Source: Isoetes taiwanensis
Lineage: Eukaryota; Streptophyta; Lycopodiopsida; Isoetales; Isoetaceae
DNA length: 64,000 nt
Reading direction: 5' to 3'
Assembly (NCBI GenBank): GCA_021234155.1
Contig: JAJEKV010000075.1
Coordinates: 2,973,280 to 3,037,279, forward strand
Part shown: piece after piece, positions 21,352 through 32,960 of the stretch
Numbering within the stretch: position 1 is the first letter of the stretch
How the letters are laid out: each line of letters starts with the position of its first letter
The notes under the pieces: model-generated
What the model was told of the DNA's origin: nothing
The model's database searches: none
What the model saw: only the letters and a program-made list of their open reading frames with translations
Made by a program: the position numbers and the translations under genes

Positions 21352-21500
21352 AAAGAAATTGGCAGCCCGGCCGGCCCCGGCGGTAGCTTTGGCTCCTTCC
21401 TTTTCTGCACCGTTTTGCTCCATATCCACCATAGAGAACTGCCCCTGCTAGCCATGAAATCCATCCCATCCCTCCTCAAGCTCCTCAATCTCAGCTTTGA
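21352..21500 (-). pseudogene. Possible cytochrome P450 N-terminal fragment
   Basis: On the minus strand, MASRGSSLWWIWSKTVQKRK is followed by EPKLPPGPAGLPIS. The PPGPxGLPI run is the proline-rich hinge that follows the membrane anchor in microsomal P450s. The sequence after it does not continue as a P450, and no heme-binding region is nearby. It may be an exon fragment carried by a mobile element. Confidence 0.4.
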
Positions 21501-22917
21501 GTTCTTCAATATTTCGTGTTTCAAATATCCCAAGTCAGCTCAGTCTACCTTGCCAGTTAGCCGGTTCCAACATCCACTCATAAGTGACCGCCAGTTTACA
21601 GGGGACAATAAGTTTGAAACAGTTGCCTGCATATCCTAGGTATATTTCAGTTTATACCAAGATTATATCATTAACCCACATGAGCGAGGGCTTGCCCCCT
21701 TAGGGGCAACCCAAAAACAACAAACCGCCAAGCATTTAGACAAGGGCTATTATTAATAGTTGAAATCTCTTAAAAAAAAAAAAGGGCAAAGCATTAAAAT
21801 AAAAGGACGATTTAAAGGCAAAGCAAAAAGTATATACACACCAATGTTGTCATCGAATTCAGACGAGTGATACTCCAACGGCACTGCAGCGACCACTTGT
21901 TTGACAGCGACTAGCAACAGATGGCGCCATCTTCCAAGCAGCGGCACTAAAACGGCACTATAGCGACCATGTTTGACCAGCCACGAACAAGAAATGACGA
22001 ATCCTACAATCAGATTACAGCTGCGAATTATCTTAGTGATCCTTCAAATCCTAGTTTAGTCAGGTTCATGAAGAATTCCCAGCCTTCAGATAATCTCTTA
22101 TTCAAATTTAATAGATATACTTCGAGGTACTTCGAGGATGCCATGATAAGATTATAAGTATTTTCAACTCTTATTGATTTAAAAATTTGTTCAATTTACC
22201 TTTAGATTAAAAGTATGATGGCTACTAAAGTATAAGATTGCTTTCTAAACTAATTTTCGCTTTACTCTATTTTAAATTAAATTTTAATCTAAGATAAACT
22301 CTGTACGATTAAAATGTTATTTTTTAGAAATATTCATAGAAGAATCTTTTAGATTGAAATTAATTAACTAATTACGCTTATGTTTTAAAAAATTAAATAG
22401 CTTATTATTGATTATGTTTTATTTCATCAATAATAAATTATTCAATAGTTATTATTAAAACATTAACTTTATCGTTTAATTAATTTCAACCTAAAACTTT
22501 TCCTAAAGTATTCTTAAAAGTGTAAAAGTTTATTAATTGTGCAATTCTCACATTATTTTTAAGTCAATCACTTATTAAACCATCAGATTTCATTTAAAAA
22601 TTATCATGTTTGTTAAATCACTAAAAATTATTCTTTGACAACCATTATAGTTTTAATTTAAAGACAAATTTATATAATAAAAACTCATAAAAATTACATA
22701 AATCGAGAAGAATTAAACAATACATGAATTCTTATAATGGCATTTTTGAAGCACTATCTATTAAATCTGAATAAGTCTAATTTTTGTTGAATATGTTATT
22801 TAGTTGAATTACCTCTTTCTATTCCTTTCTCAAGATTTTGCTAGAGCTAGAAAAGAAGCTCTCTTGTTTCCATTGAATTTCTTTTAAATTATTTCTATCA
22901 TATTGAACTATTTTATC

Positions 22918-25914
22918 ATGTCAATGTTGCCTCTCTTCATCTTTTTGTTTTCATTTTCCATCATGCTGGGATCATTTTCCACCACGATGATCCCAACTCA
23001 CCCGCCAGAGACTTCATCCCACACTCCTCCCAACATTTTTTTTTAGTTCAAAACTGAAATCTATAATAGTACATAGTTATGTTGCAACCATGAAGATCCA
23101 TACTGATAATTATGAAGCTGAAGTGAATCTTATTGTTGACTTAGGTGCTGACATCACTCTATTGTGAACAATAGACGCACATGTGAAGAGAAATCAATAT
23201 ATTTCTTGTAATATTGATGCTGATTGTGAGTTTTTTTTTTTTTGTTGAAGGACGTCAGACTTTATTCAATCAAAGGGTCAAATACAAGTATAAATGCAGA
23301 GACAGGAATAAAATCTCAGCGGATAAGGGGAGACCCACCGAGTGAAGCAACCTGCCTAAGCATAAGAGTGCACATCCAACAACTCCTCAAAAATCAATCG
23401 CCTCTTGCGAGGGGCAAGTGAAGAACAATGATACGACTTTACAATGTAACCTTGAGCTTCTTGGAGAACACGATTATCTGCCACATCCAGACCTTTGAAG
23501 ATTACCAGTCTTCGTCTTTTCCAGATAGTCCAAAGCAACCATCCCGGGCCGCTAGATGAAAAGCCCGGCCTTGTAACTCAGTCCGTGTACTTGGGTAAAT
23601 TGCCAAAAGCAGTTGTTGACTTGTTAGTGAAACCCGAAAAAGGGAAACAACCAGTCCCATACCGCTCTAAGGTGTTCACACATGAAAAAGCAATGCTCAA
23701 TGGTCTCGGATCCACGCTTGCATACGTGATTACACCGATTTGATATTCTAGGGTTAAACTTATGGACAAGCACATTAACCCGCAGACACCTATGAAGAAT
23801 CTGCCACCAAAGAACTGCCACTTTAGGATGAAGTAGCTTGTCCCATGCCCAAGACCACACCTTCTGCCATTGAAGAGGAGGAAGTTGAAGAGACCACTTA
23901 TTAGATCTGAGGAAGAACATCAAGATCAAGCAACAACTGATACATAGAGTTCACAAGTTTGCACTCCTTAATTTCTTCATGACAAACCCATACCAAAATA
24001 TCTTCTTGGTGTGGCAGAATAGGCTGTAGAAAATCAGCAACTTTTTGCCAAAGAACTCTATCCCATCGCCCCAATAGAAACTTTAATCAAAAGCCTCCCA
24101 TGTCGAAATCGCCTCGAGTCATACCATGCCGCAATAGTTAAGATTCCAAACTTTTCCAACGCCTTTGAGTCAATGGGTGCAATCAGAAAGCAAAGTGGTT
24201 GATTGTCTACCGTAGGGATCCACCAACAAGGTGCGATCAATCGCATACCAAGCGGTTGGACTGATGTGAAATAAAGTTTTGATCAGGTGCCGTGAATCTA
24301 ACAATCCCTTTAAGAATGGAGAAGCATTATGATAAGGCCGCAACTCATAAAATAAACTCCATGGAAGAACAGTTTGAGTGTGACTTTACCAAAAGGGATA
24401 CAATGGGGTAAGAGCCCTGGGCAATAAGCCGTAACCCAGAGAATCATCCTTACCTACGAAGCCGCCAAATGAATTTTGAGATCGAACCTTACTCTCGCAA
24501 ATGGAAATCATCATGCCCAAACCTCCAAAGGACTTAGGTTTTATACACTTAGACCATGCAACCTTCACCACTACCCCCCCCGCTTCATTTCCACCCCGGA
24601 TAAAGTTTCTAACAACACCCACAATCTCCCTCAAACTTTGAGTGGGAAGCAAGAATGGCGTAAGCCATATAGACATGTGTGTTGCTTAAGACATGCTTAG
24701 CAACTGCTTACCCTTCCGTGCATAGATAGCTTAGCCAGATCCCACCAAAAAGGTGCCTCCAACCCCTCGATTATAACATCCCAAGCATCAGAAGTTGAAA
24801 CATGAATACCCACTGGGATACCAAGAAGCTTGGTTGCCTTCCCATGAGGCAACACCTTCCAGGGGTAAGCAAGAACACATGGTGGGACTTCATCATCTAG
24901 AGTCCACAAAGTAGAACACTTTTGCCAGCCGACCAAAACTCCAGAGGCTAAGGAAAATGTGTCAAGCAGAAGCTTTGCTTGACACATTTTCCTTAGCCTG
25001 ATTGTGAGTACCTTGGCCCAAAGATATTTTGTTCAACTACTAAAAGATGTCGATTCTATAGGTATTTCCTATAGGCCACAACAAGGTTGTTTAGGTTGTA
25101 TTTCAAGGGCTTCAGTTGCATTTTTTTTAACCTACGAGGAGAACTCATATAATTTAGTATACGGGGTTTTAAGAAGTACTAGTGATCAATTTTTACCTGA
25201 AGGTTTTGGCATTCTTGGATTCAATAATGCCACAATTTCTTTTCCAGCCCTAGCTCAATCTCGTATATTCGCAATTTGCTTGCCAATTATGTCTGAATTG
25301 GAATATGTAGACAATGATGAAGGGGCCTTAATACTTGGATGAGACGCCATTGAAATATCTAAAACAACAAATTTAAAAATACCAGCAAACAGTAACAAGT
25401 TTGGAGCTTTCATTTTGAAACTAAAGAAGATTATGATAGATAGCCACCATATAGTTTTGTCTAGAGATATGATTGTTGACATAGGATCAACAAAAACAGT
25501 TTTTGACGAAGACTTATTTAGTTCTATCATGTATGCGTATGAACGACTTGCTCCCTCTCCACTAATTGAAAAAAACACGAGGCAGGAAGTCATTGCTTCC
25601 AAATTCCAGAGGATGAGGATGCCAATGATGATTTTCCTAATTTTAAATTTTACTTTAAGAATGGATCGAATGAAGGGGCAATTTTGGAAATGCAATTTTA
25701 CCATATGTTTGACTCGTCCAATGGTGATTACTGTTCGAACATTCAATATCTGGAAGGCAATGATATATGTATTCTTGGGCTTTCCAGTCTCATGGGTTTA
25801 ATTACTATTTTTGAACGCTTCAAAAATATAGTGGGCTTTCGATGCATAAGAGACTGTAACCCTCATGTCCCTTATATCAACTATAAGTCTATACTTGGGA
25901 GCATTGGGTTGTGA
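22918..25914 (+). pseudogene. Aspartic protease-like gene, copy 1, LINE-interrupted
   Basis: Starts at the ATG at 22918 with a hydrophobic signal-like segment. The first catalytic site is degraded to VDLGADITLL, followed by an in-frame TGA (23165-23167) also present in copies 2 and 3. A LINE splits the gene inside the codons for CNIDADCE. Coding resumes at 25009 with YLGPKIF. Family marks: GILGFNNATISFPAL, the second catalytic site MIVDIGSTKTVFDE (Thr of DTGS lost), the C-terminal ILGLSSLMG and GFRCIRDCNPH. The match is to nepenthesin-like A1 proteases, normally secreted. An extra frameshift lies near 25600. Confidence 0.75.
23231..24997 (-). mobile_element. LINE insertion, 1767 bp, 11-bp TSD
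   Basis: Flanked by CTGATTGTGAG at 23220-23230 and 24998-25008. The plus-strand left end is a 13-T run, the poly-A tail of a minus-strand insert. Minus-strand coding is the C-terminal part of a plant LINE ORF2: WQKVWSWAWDKLLHPKVAVL, WQILHRCLRVNVLVHKF, RISNRCNHVCKRGSETIEHC (zf-RVT) and MLWTIWKRRRLVIF at the end. Upstream, about 24380-24990, lies the RT thumb region. Several stops are present. The 5' end is truncated and finishes with a 23-bp inverted repeat (24946-24968 and 24976-24998). Confidence 0.93.
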
Positions 25915-26598
25915 ATTTATTTTGGTTAATCATTTTTATAGTAATAAATTTTATCCAAGTGATCATTTCCGCAACCAAGAGAATTAAGAGAATTGCGTTT
26001 TTATGCTTAAGATTTCATAAGCAAGTTTCAACAAAAAAAAAAAAAAATCCTTTTATTGATTACTAGATAATTTCTGTATAGCTGCTTGAGTTTTACTAAG
26101 TTCAAGAAATGCGGGCCTTAATACAAGTCATAGATAAGGAACGACTGTTGCCATAAGCCATTAAAAAGCTTACTCTCTGTCTTATTCTCAAGGGAGTATA
26201 AATGTCTAAATCTGTCAGCAATCCTTACTCTCTGTCTTGTCTTAATCTCTGTCAACAATAAGGGACTATAAATCTTTAAATCTGTCATAATGCCACACTG
26301 GAAAACAAATGTTATCAGAAAGGCTCTTGAAAAATCATATTGTTCTAGAATAGGATAAGCACTTTCAAAATAACACCCTGTAATTCTGAATAGCACAGGT
26401 TACATCGCCCTAAAACGTTTATCCCATATTGTTGCACCTTTAAGCATGTTCTCTGTTAGATGGAAGTCACAGGGTTAAAGCAAAAATGCTCCCAATAACA
26501 TAGGCTGCATTTCCTAAGACAGTTATTTACACGTACTCCACTAAATAGACATGCGCAGGATAGAAAAACAAAGATGCTCCAAAAAATATATGGCAAAT

Positions 26599-29511
26599 GC
26601 TGCAACGGCACTGTAGCGACCATGTTTGACCAGCCACCAACAAGAAATGACGCATCCTGCAATCAGATTACAGCTGCGAATTATCTTAGCGATTCTTCAA
26701 ATCCTAGTCTAGTCAGGTTCATGAAGAATTCCAAACCTTCAAATAATCTCTTGTGCTTAGATGACATATTTAACAAAATTTGGACTTATTCAAATCTAAT
26801 AGATATACTTCAAGGATGCCATGATAAGATTATAAGTATTTTCAACTCCTATTGATTTCAAAATTTTGTTCAATTTACCTTTAGGTTAAAAGTATGATGG
26901 CTACTAAAGTATAAGATTGCTTTGTAAACTAATTTTTCATTTTACTCTATTTTAAATTAAATTTTAATCTAAGATAAACTCTGTATGATTAAAATGTTAT
27001 TTTTTAGAAAAATTCATAGAAGAATCTTTTAGATTGAAATTAATTAACTAATTACGCTTATGTTAAAATTAAATAGCTTATTACTGATTATGTTTTATTT
27101 CATCAATAATAAATTATTCAATAGTTATTATTAAAACATTAACTTTATCGTTTAATTAATTTCAACCTAAAACTTTTCCTAAAGTATTCTTAAAAGTGTA
27201 AAAGTTTATCAATTGTGCAATTCTCACATGAATTTTAAGTCAATCACTTATTAAACCATCAGATTTCATTTAAAAATTATCATGTTTGTTAAATCACTAA
27301 AAATTATTCTTTGACAATCATTATAGTTTTAATTTAAAGACAAATTTATATAATAAAAACTCATAAAAATTATATAAATCAAGAAGAATTAAACAATACA
27401 TGAATTCTTATAATGGCATTTTTGAAGCACTATCTATTAAATCTGAATAAGTCCAATTTTTGTTGAATATGTTATTTAGTTGAATTACCTCTTTCTATTC
27501 CTTTCTCAAGCTTTTGCTAGAGCTAGAAAAGAAGCTCCTTTGTTTTCATTGAATTTCTCTTAAATTATTTCTATCATATTGAACTATTTTATCATGTCAA
27601 CGTTGCCTCTCTTCATCTTTTTGATCTTTTTGTTTTCATTTTCCATCATGCTGGGATCATTTTCCACTACGATGATCCCAACTCACCCGCCAGAGACTTC
27701 GTCCCACACTCCTCCCAAAATTTTTCTTAGTTCAAAACTGAAATCTATAATAGTACATAGTTATGTTGCAACCATGAAGATCCATACTGATAATTATGAA
27801 GCTGAAGTGAATCTTATTGTTGACTTAGGTGCTGACATCACTCTATTGTGAACAATAGATGCATATGTGAAGAGAAATCAATATATTTCTTGCAATATTG
27901 ATGCTGATTGTGAGTACCTTGGCCCAGAGATATTTTGTTCAACTACTAAAAGATGTCGATTCTATAGGTATTTCCTTGGGCCACAACAAGGTTGTTTAGG
28001 TTTTATTTCAAGGGCTTCAGTTGCATTTTTTTTAACCTACGAGGAGAACTCATATAATCTAGTATGTGGGGTTTTAAGAAGTACTAGTGATCAATTTTTA
28101 CCTGAAGGTTTTGGCATCCTTGGATTCAATAATGCCACAATTTCTTTTCCAGCCCTAGCTCAATCTCATATATTCGCAATTTGCTTGCCAATTATGTCTG
28201 AATTGGAATATGTAGACAATGATGAAGGGGCCTTAATACTTGGGCGAGATGCCATTGAAATATCTAAAACAACAAATTTCAAAATACCAGCAAGCAGTAA
28301 CAAATTTGGAGCTTTCATTTTGAAACTAAAGAAGATTGTGATAGGTAGCCACCATATAGTTTTGTCTAGAGATATGATTGTTGACGCGAGATCAATAAAA
28401 ACAGTTTTTGACGAAGACTTATTTAGTTCTATCATGTATGCATATGAACGACTTGCTCCCTCTCCATTAATTGAAAAAAACATGAGGCAGGAAGTCATTT
28501 TGCTTCCAAATTCCAGAGGATGAGGATGCCCATGATGATTTTCCTAATTTTAAATTTCACTTTAAGAATGGATTGAATGAAGGGGCAATTTTGGAAATGC
28601 AATTTTACCATATATTTGACTTGTCCAATGGTGATTACTGTTCGAACATTCGATATCTGGAAGGCAATGATATATGTATTCTTGGGCTTTCCAATCTTAT
28701 GGGTTTTATTACTGTTTTTGAACGCTTCAACAATATAGTGGGCTTTCGAAGTATAAGAGACTAACCCTCATGTCCCTTATGTCAACTATAAGTCTATACT
28801 TGGGAGCATTGGGTTGTAAATTTATTTTGGTTAATCATTTTTATAGTAATAAATTTTATCCAAGTGATCATCTCCGCAACCAAGAGAATTAAGAGAATTG
28901 TGTTTTTATGCTTAAGATTTCATAAGCAAGTTTCAACCAAAAAAAAAATCCTTTTATTGATTACTAGATAATTTCTGTATAGCTGCTTGAGTTTTACTAA
29001 GTTCAAGAAATGCGGGCCTTAATCCAAGTCATAGATAAGGAACAACTGTTGCCATAAGCCATTAAAAGCTTACTCTTTGTCTTATTCTCAAGGGAGTATA
29101 AATGTCTAAATCTGTCAGCAATCCTTACTCTCTGTCTTGTCTTAATCTCTGTCAACAATAAGGGACTATAAATGTTTAAATCTGTAAATGTTATCAGGAA
29201 GGCTCCTGAAAAATCATATTGTTCTAGAATAGGATAAGCACTTTCAAAATAACACCTTGCAATTCTGAATAGCACATGTTACATCGCCCTAAAACTTTTC
29301 ATCCCATATTGCTGCACCTTTAAGCATGTTCTCTGCTATTCTATTCTATTCTATTCTATTCTGCTAGATGGAAGTCACAGGGTTGAAGCAAAAATGCTCC
29401 CAATAATACATATCATAGGCTGCATTTCCTAAGACAGTTATTTACACGGTCTCCACTAAATAGACATGCCGAGGATAGAAAGATGCTCCAAAAAATATAT
29501 GGCAAATGCTG
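26599..29511 (+). repeat. 2.9-kb tandem cassette, copy 2
   Basis: Complete unit of 2913 bp, uninterrupted, head-to-tail between copies 1 and 3. A (CTATT)n microsatellite lies at 29336-29360 within its 3' part and is not seen at the matching place of the other units. Confidence 0.92.
27594..28790 (+). pseudogene. Aspartic protease-like gene, copy 2
   Basis: ATG at 27594 opens a signal-peptide-like run (LPLFIFLIFLFSFSIMLG). VDLGADITLL and the shared TGA (27849-27851) follow. After the TGA the same frame goes on for over 200 codons: RNQYISCNIDADCEYLGPE, CSTTKRCRFYRYF, GVLRSTSDQFLPEGFGILGF, ALAQSHIFAICLPIMSELEY, ALILGRDAIEI. The second active site has decayed to MIVDARSIKTVF. A frameshift near 28500 leads to the C-terminal part FPNFKFHF and NDICILGLSNLMGF. 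Cys-rich and ILG motifs fit A1 nepenthesin-type proteases. With both catalytic sites lost it cannot be an active protease. Confidence 0.75.
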
Positions 29512-32214
29512 CAACGGCACTGTAGCGACCATGTTTGACTAGCCACCAACAAGAAATGACGCATCTTGCAATCAGATTACAGCTGCGAATTATTTTAGCG
29601 ATCCTTCAAATCCTAGTTTAGTCAGGTTCATGAAGAATTCCCAGCCTTCAGATAATCTCTTGTGCTTATGACATAGTTAACAAAATTTGGACTTATTCAA
29701 ATCTAATAGATATACTTCAAGGATGCCATGATAAGATTATAAGTATTTTCAACTCTTATTGATTTCAAAAATTTGTTCAATTTACCTTTAGATTAAAAGT
29801 ATGATGGCTACTAAAGTATAAGATTGCTTTCTAAACTAATTTTCACTTTACTCTATTTTAAATTAAATTTTAATCTAAAATAAACTCTGTATGATTAAAA
29901 TGTTATTTTTTAGAAATATTCATAGAAGAATCTTTTAGATTGAAATTAATTAACTAATTGCGCTTATGTTTTAAAAAATTAATAGCTTATTATTGATTAT
30001 GTTTTATTTCATCAATAATAAATTATTCAATAGTTATTATTAAAACATTAACTTTATCGTTTAATTAATTTCAACCTAAAACTTTTCCTAAAGTATTCTT
30101 AAAAGTATAAAAGTTTATCAATTGTGCAATTCTCACATGAATTTTAAGTCAATCACTTATTAAACCATCAGATTTCATTTAAATATTATCATGTTTGTTA
30201 AATCACTAAAAATTATTCTTTGACAACCATTATAGTTTTAATTTAAAGACAAATTTATATAATAAAAACTCATAAAAATTATATAAATCAAGAAGAATTA
30301 AACAATACATAAATTCTTATAATGGCATTTTTGAAGCACTATCTATTAAATCTGAATAAGTCCATTTTTTGTTGAATATGTTATTTAGTTGAATTACCTC
30401 TTTCTATTCCTTTCTCAAGATTTTGCTAGAGCTAGAAAAGAAGCTCTCTTGTTTTCATTGAATTTCTCTTAAATTATTTCTATCATATTGAACTATTTTA
30501 TCATGTCAATGTTGCCTCTCTTCATCTTTTTGATCTTTTTGTTTTCATTTTCCATCATGCTGGGATCATTTTCCACTACGATGATCCCAACTCACCCGCC
30601 AGAGACTTCATCCCACACTCCTCTCAATATTTTTCTTAGTTCAAAACTGAAATCTATAATAGTACATAGTTATGTTGCAACCATAAAGATCCATACTGAT
30701 AATTATGAAGCTGAAGTGAATCTTATTGTTGAAGGTGCTGACATCACTCCATTGTGAACAATAGATGCACATGTGAAGAGAAATCAATATATTTCTTGCA
30801 ATATTGATGCTGATTGTGAGTACCTTGGCCCAGAGATATTTTGTTCAACTACTAAAAGATGTCGATTCTATAGGTATTTCCTTAGGCCACAACAAGGTTG
30901 TTTAGGTTTTATTTCAAGGGCTTCAGTTGCATTTTTTTTAACCTACGAGGAGAACTCATATAATCTAGTATGTGGGGTTTTAAGAAGTACTAGTGATCAA
31001 TTTTTACCTGAAGGTTTTGGCATCCTTGGATTCAATAATGCCACAATTTCTTTTCCAGCCCTAGCTCAATCTCATATATTCGCAATTTGCTTGCCAATTA
31101 TGTCTGAATTGGAATATGTAGACAATGATGAAGGGGCCTTAATACTTGGGCGAGACGCCATTGAAATACCAGCAAACAGTAACAAGTTTGGAGCTTTCAT
31201 TTTGAAACTAAAGAAGATTGTGATAGGCAGCCAACATATAGTTTTGTCTAGAGATATGATTGTTGACACAGGATCAACAAAAATAGTTATTGACGAAGAC
31301 TTATTTAGTTCTATCATGCGTATGAACGACTTGCTCCCTCTCCATTAATTGAAAAAAACACGAGGCAGGAAGTCATTTTGCTTCCAAATTCCAGAGGAAG
31401 AGGATGCCCATGATGATTTTCCTAATTTTAAATTTTACTTTAAGAATGGATTGAATGAAGGGGCAATTTTGGAAATGCAATTTTACCATATGTTTGACTC
31501 GTCCAATGGTGATTACTGTTCGAACATTTGATATCTGGAAGGCAATGATATATGTATTCTTGGGCTTTCCAGTCTCATGGGTTTTATTACTGTTTTTGAA
31601 CGTTTCAACAATATAGTGGGCTTTCGAAATATAAGAGAATGTAACCCTCATGTCCCTTATGTCAACTATAAGTCTATACTTGGGAGCATTGAGTTGTAAA
31701 TTTATTTTGGTTAATCATTTTTATAGTAATAAATTTTATCCAGTGATCATTTCCGCAACCAAGAGAATTAAGAGAATTGTGTTTTTATGCTTAAGATTTC
31801 ATAAGCAAGTTTCAACAAAAAAAAATCCTTTTATTGATTACTAGATAATTTCTATATAGTTGCTTGAGTTTTACTAAGTTCAAGAAATGCGGGCCTTAAT
31901 AAAGTCATAGATAAGGAACGACTGTTGCTATAAGCCATTAAAAAGCTTACTCTCTGTCTTATTCTCAAGGGAGTATAAATGTCTAAATCTGTCAGCAATC
32001 CTTACTCTCTGTCTTGTCTTAATCTCTGTCAACAATAAGGGACTATAAATGTTTAAATCTGTCATAATGCCACACTGGAAAACAATTAGGAAGGCTCCTG
32101 AAAAATCATATTGTTCTAGAATAGGATAAGCACGTTCAAAATAACACCCTGCAATTCTGAATAGCACAGGTTACATCGCCCTAAAACTTTTCATCCCATA
32201 TTGCTACATCTTTA
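29512..32214 (+). repeat. 2.9-kb tandem cassette, copy 3 (3' truncated)
   Basis: Third unit. It matches copies 1 and 2 up to CATCTTTAAG at 32214, then switches abruptly to LTR sequence. The last ~200 bp of the unit are missing. Confidence 0.9.
30503..31700 (+). pseudogene. Aspartic protease-like gene, copy 3
   Basis: Same layout as copy 2, with the shared TGA at 30755-30757. The first site is further decayed (VEGADITPL, three residues lost). It keeps an intact second catalytic motif, MIVDTGSTKIVIDE, and lacks the seven residues SKTTNFK seen in copies 1 and 2. Frameshifts occur near 31320 and 31395, and a TGA at 31529-31531 breaks the C-terminal region. Because all copies share the first stop, the gene was probably broken before the cassette was amplified. 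Confidence 0.75.
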
Positions 32215-32216
32215 AG

Positions 32217-32568
32217 CCGTCAGTCCATCCTCGAGCCGGGGTAGAACCTGAGGTTTGGGGTGTTTTCCTTAGGACTAGATGCATCTTCTTTGCCGTTAGT
32301 ACTTGGATGGATGTGCCATCCTTCGTGGTGGTTATTTATGTATGATTTATGTTGTGTCCTATCATGTATTCACGCTTTCGCGACTTAGGAGTCCCATTGA
32401 AGGCATGGGTCGAATGACACCTCCGTGTCCTTCACCCGGGCATCTTTCTATGGATGGTCCGAGTTAGACGGAGGGCCCTGCTCATGGTGAGCTGATTGCC
32501 ATGGGAGGGGGAAGTCCCTGTATGTATACGTCCGGAGCGCCGTATATGTCCAGGGAGCGTCACACCGG
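32217..32568 (+). repeat. Fragment of the gypsy LTR (3' 350 bp)
   Basis: Closely matches 17312-17665 of the 3' LTR, including GGAGTCCCATTGAAGGC and the terminal GGGAGCGTCACA. Only the right part is present, joined directly to the truncated cassette copy 3. It is a truncated solo LTR or a deletion product. Confidence 0.9.
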
Positions 32569-32616
32569 AGTTGATGGCGTCGTTGTTGGCGCAGTTAGAA
32601 ATTATTGTTTATTCAC

Positions 32617-32960
32617 ACACATGTAAAGAGGGAAAAGAAAAAGGGAGGGAGAAAGGCCATTAGAAAAAAGGGAAGACGCAAGGGCTTGGGAAAAAAGGAA
32701 AATGGAAGAGAAAATGGGAAAAAAGAAAAGGTGGGAAGAAGGGAAGGGAAGAGGAGCATGGGAAAAGGAAAAGGAAAAGGAAAGGAAAGGGGAAAAGGGG
32801 AAGGGAAGCTTGGAAAAACGGGCACGAGAAAAAGTGGAAGAGGAAAATAGAAAAAGGGAAAGGGGGAAGGGCACAGGAAAATGAAGCAAGAGCAAACACG
32901 AGTTGGAGAAAAAGGAAGGGGAAAATAGAAAAGAAAAAATGGGGAAACGAAAAACAAAAA
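32617..32960 (+). repeat. Polypurine block, about 340 bp
   Basis: Almost only A and G in words such as GGGAAAAGGAAAAGG. Frames on either strand give Lys/Glu/Gly or Phe/Pro/Ser low complexity, not a gene. Such homopurine runs can form triplex (H-DNA). Confidence 0.85.

Larger units (their letters stand above)
21950..26598 (+). repeat. 2.9-kb tandem cassette, copy 1 (split by LINE)
   Basis: First of three head-to-tail units starting at a CGGCACTnTAGCGACCATGT junction (21954, 26603 and 29516). Without the LINE at 23231-24997 and its duplicated target it is about 2.87 kb. It carries an AT-rich 1-kb 5' part, the aspartic-protease pseudogene, and a 3' part with a duplicated TTACTCTCTGTCTT word. 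Copies differ by a few percent plus small indels. Confidence 0.9.

Noticed and set aside
22160-22900. AT-rich 5' part of the protease cassette as an origin or matrix-attachment site
   Set aside because: High AT alone is not evidence, and no specific motif was found.
32602-32957. Frames rich in Phe/Pro/Ser or Lys/Glu/Gly
   Set aside because: Pure low-complexity translation of a purine/pyrimidine block.
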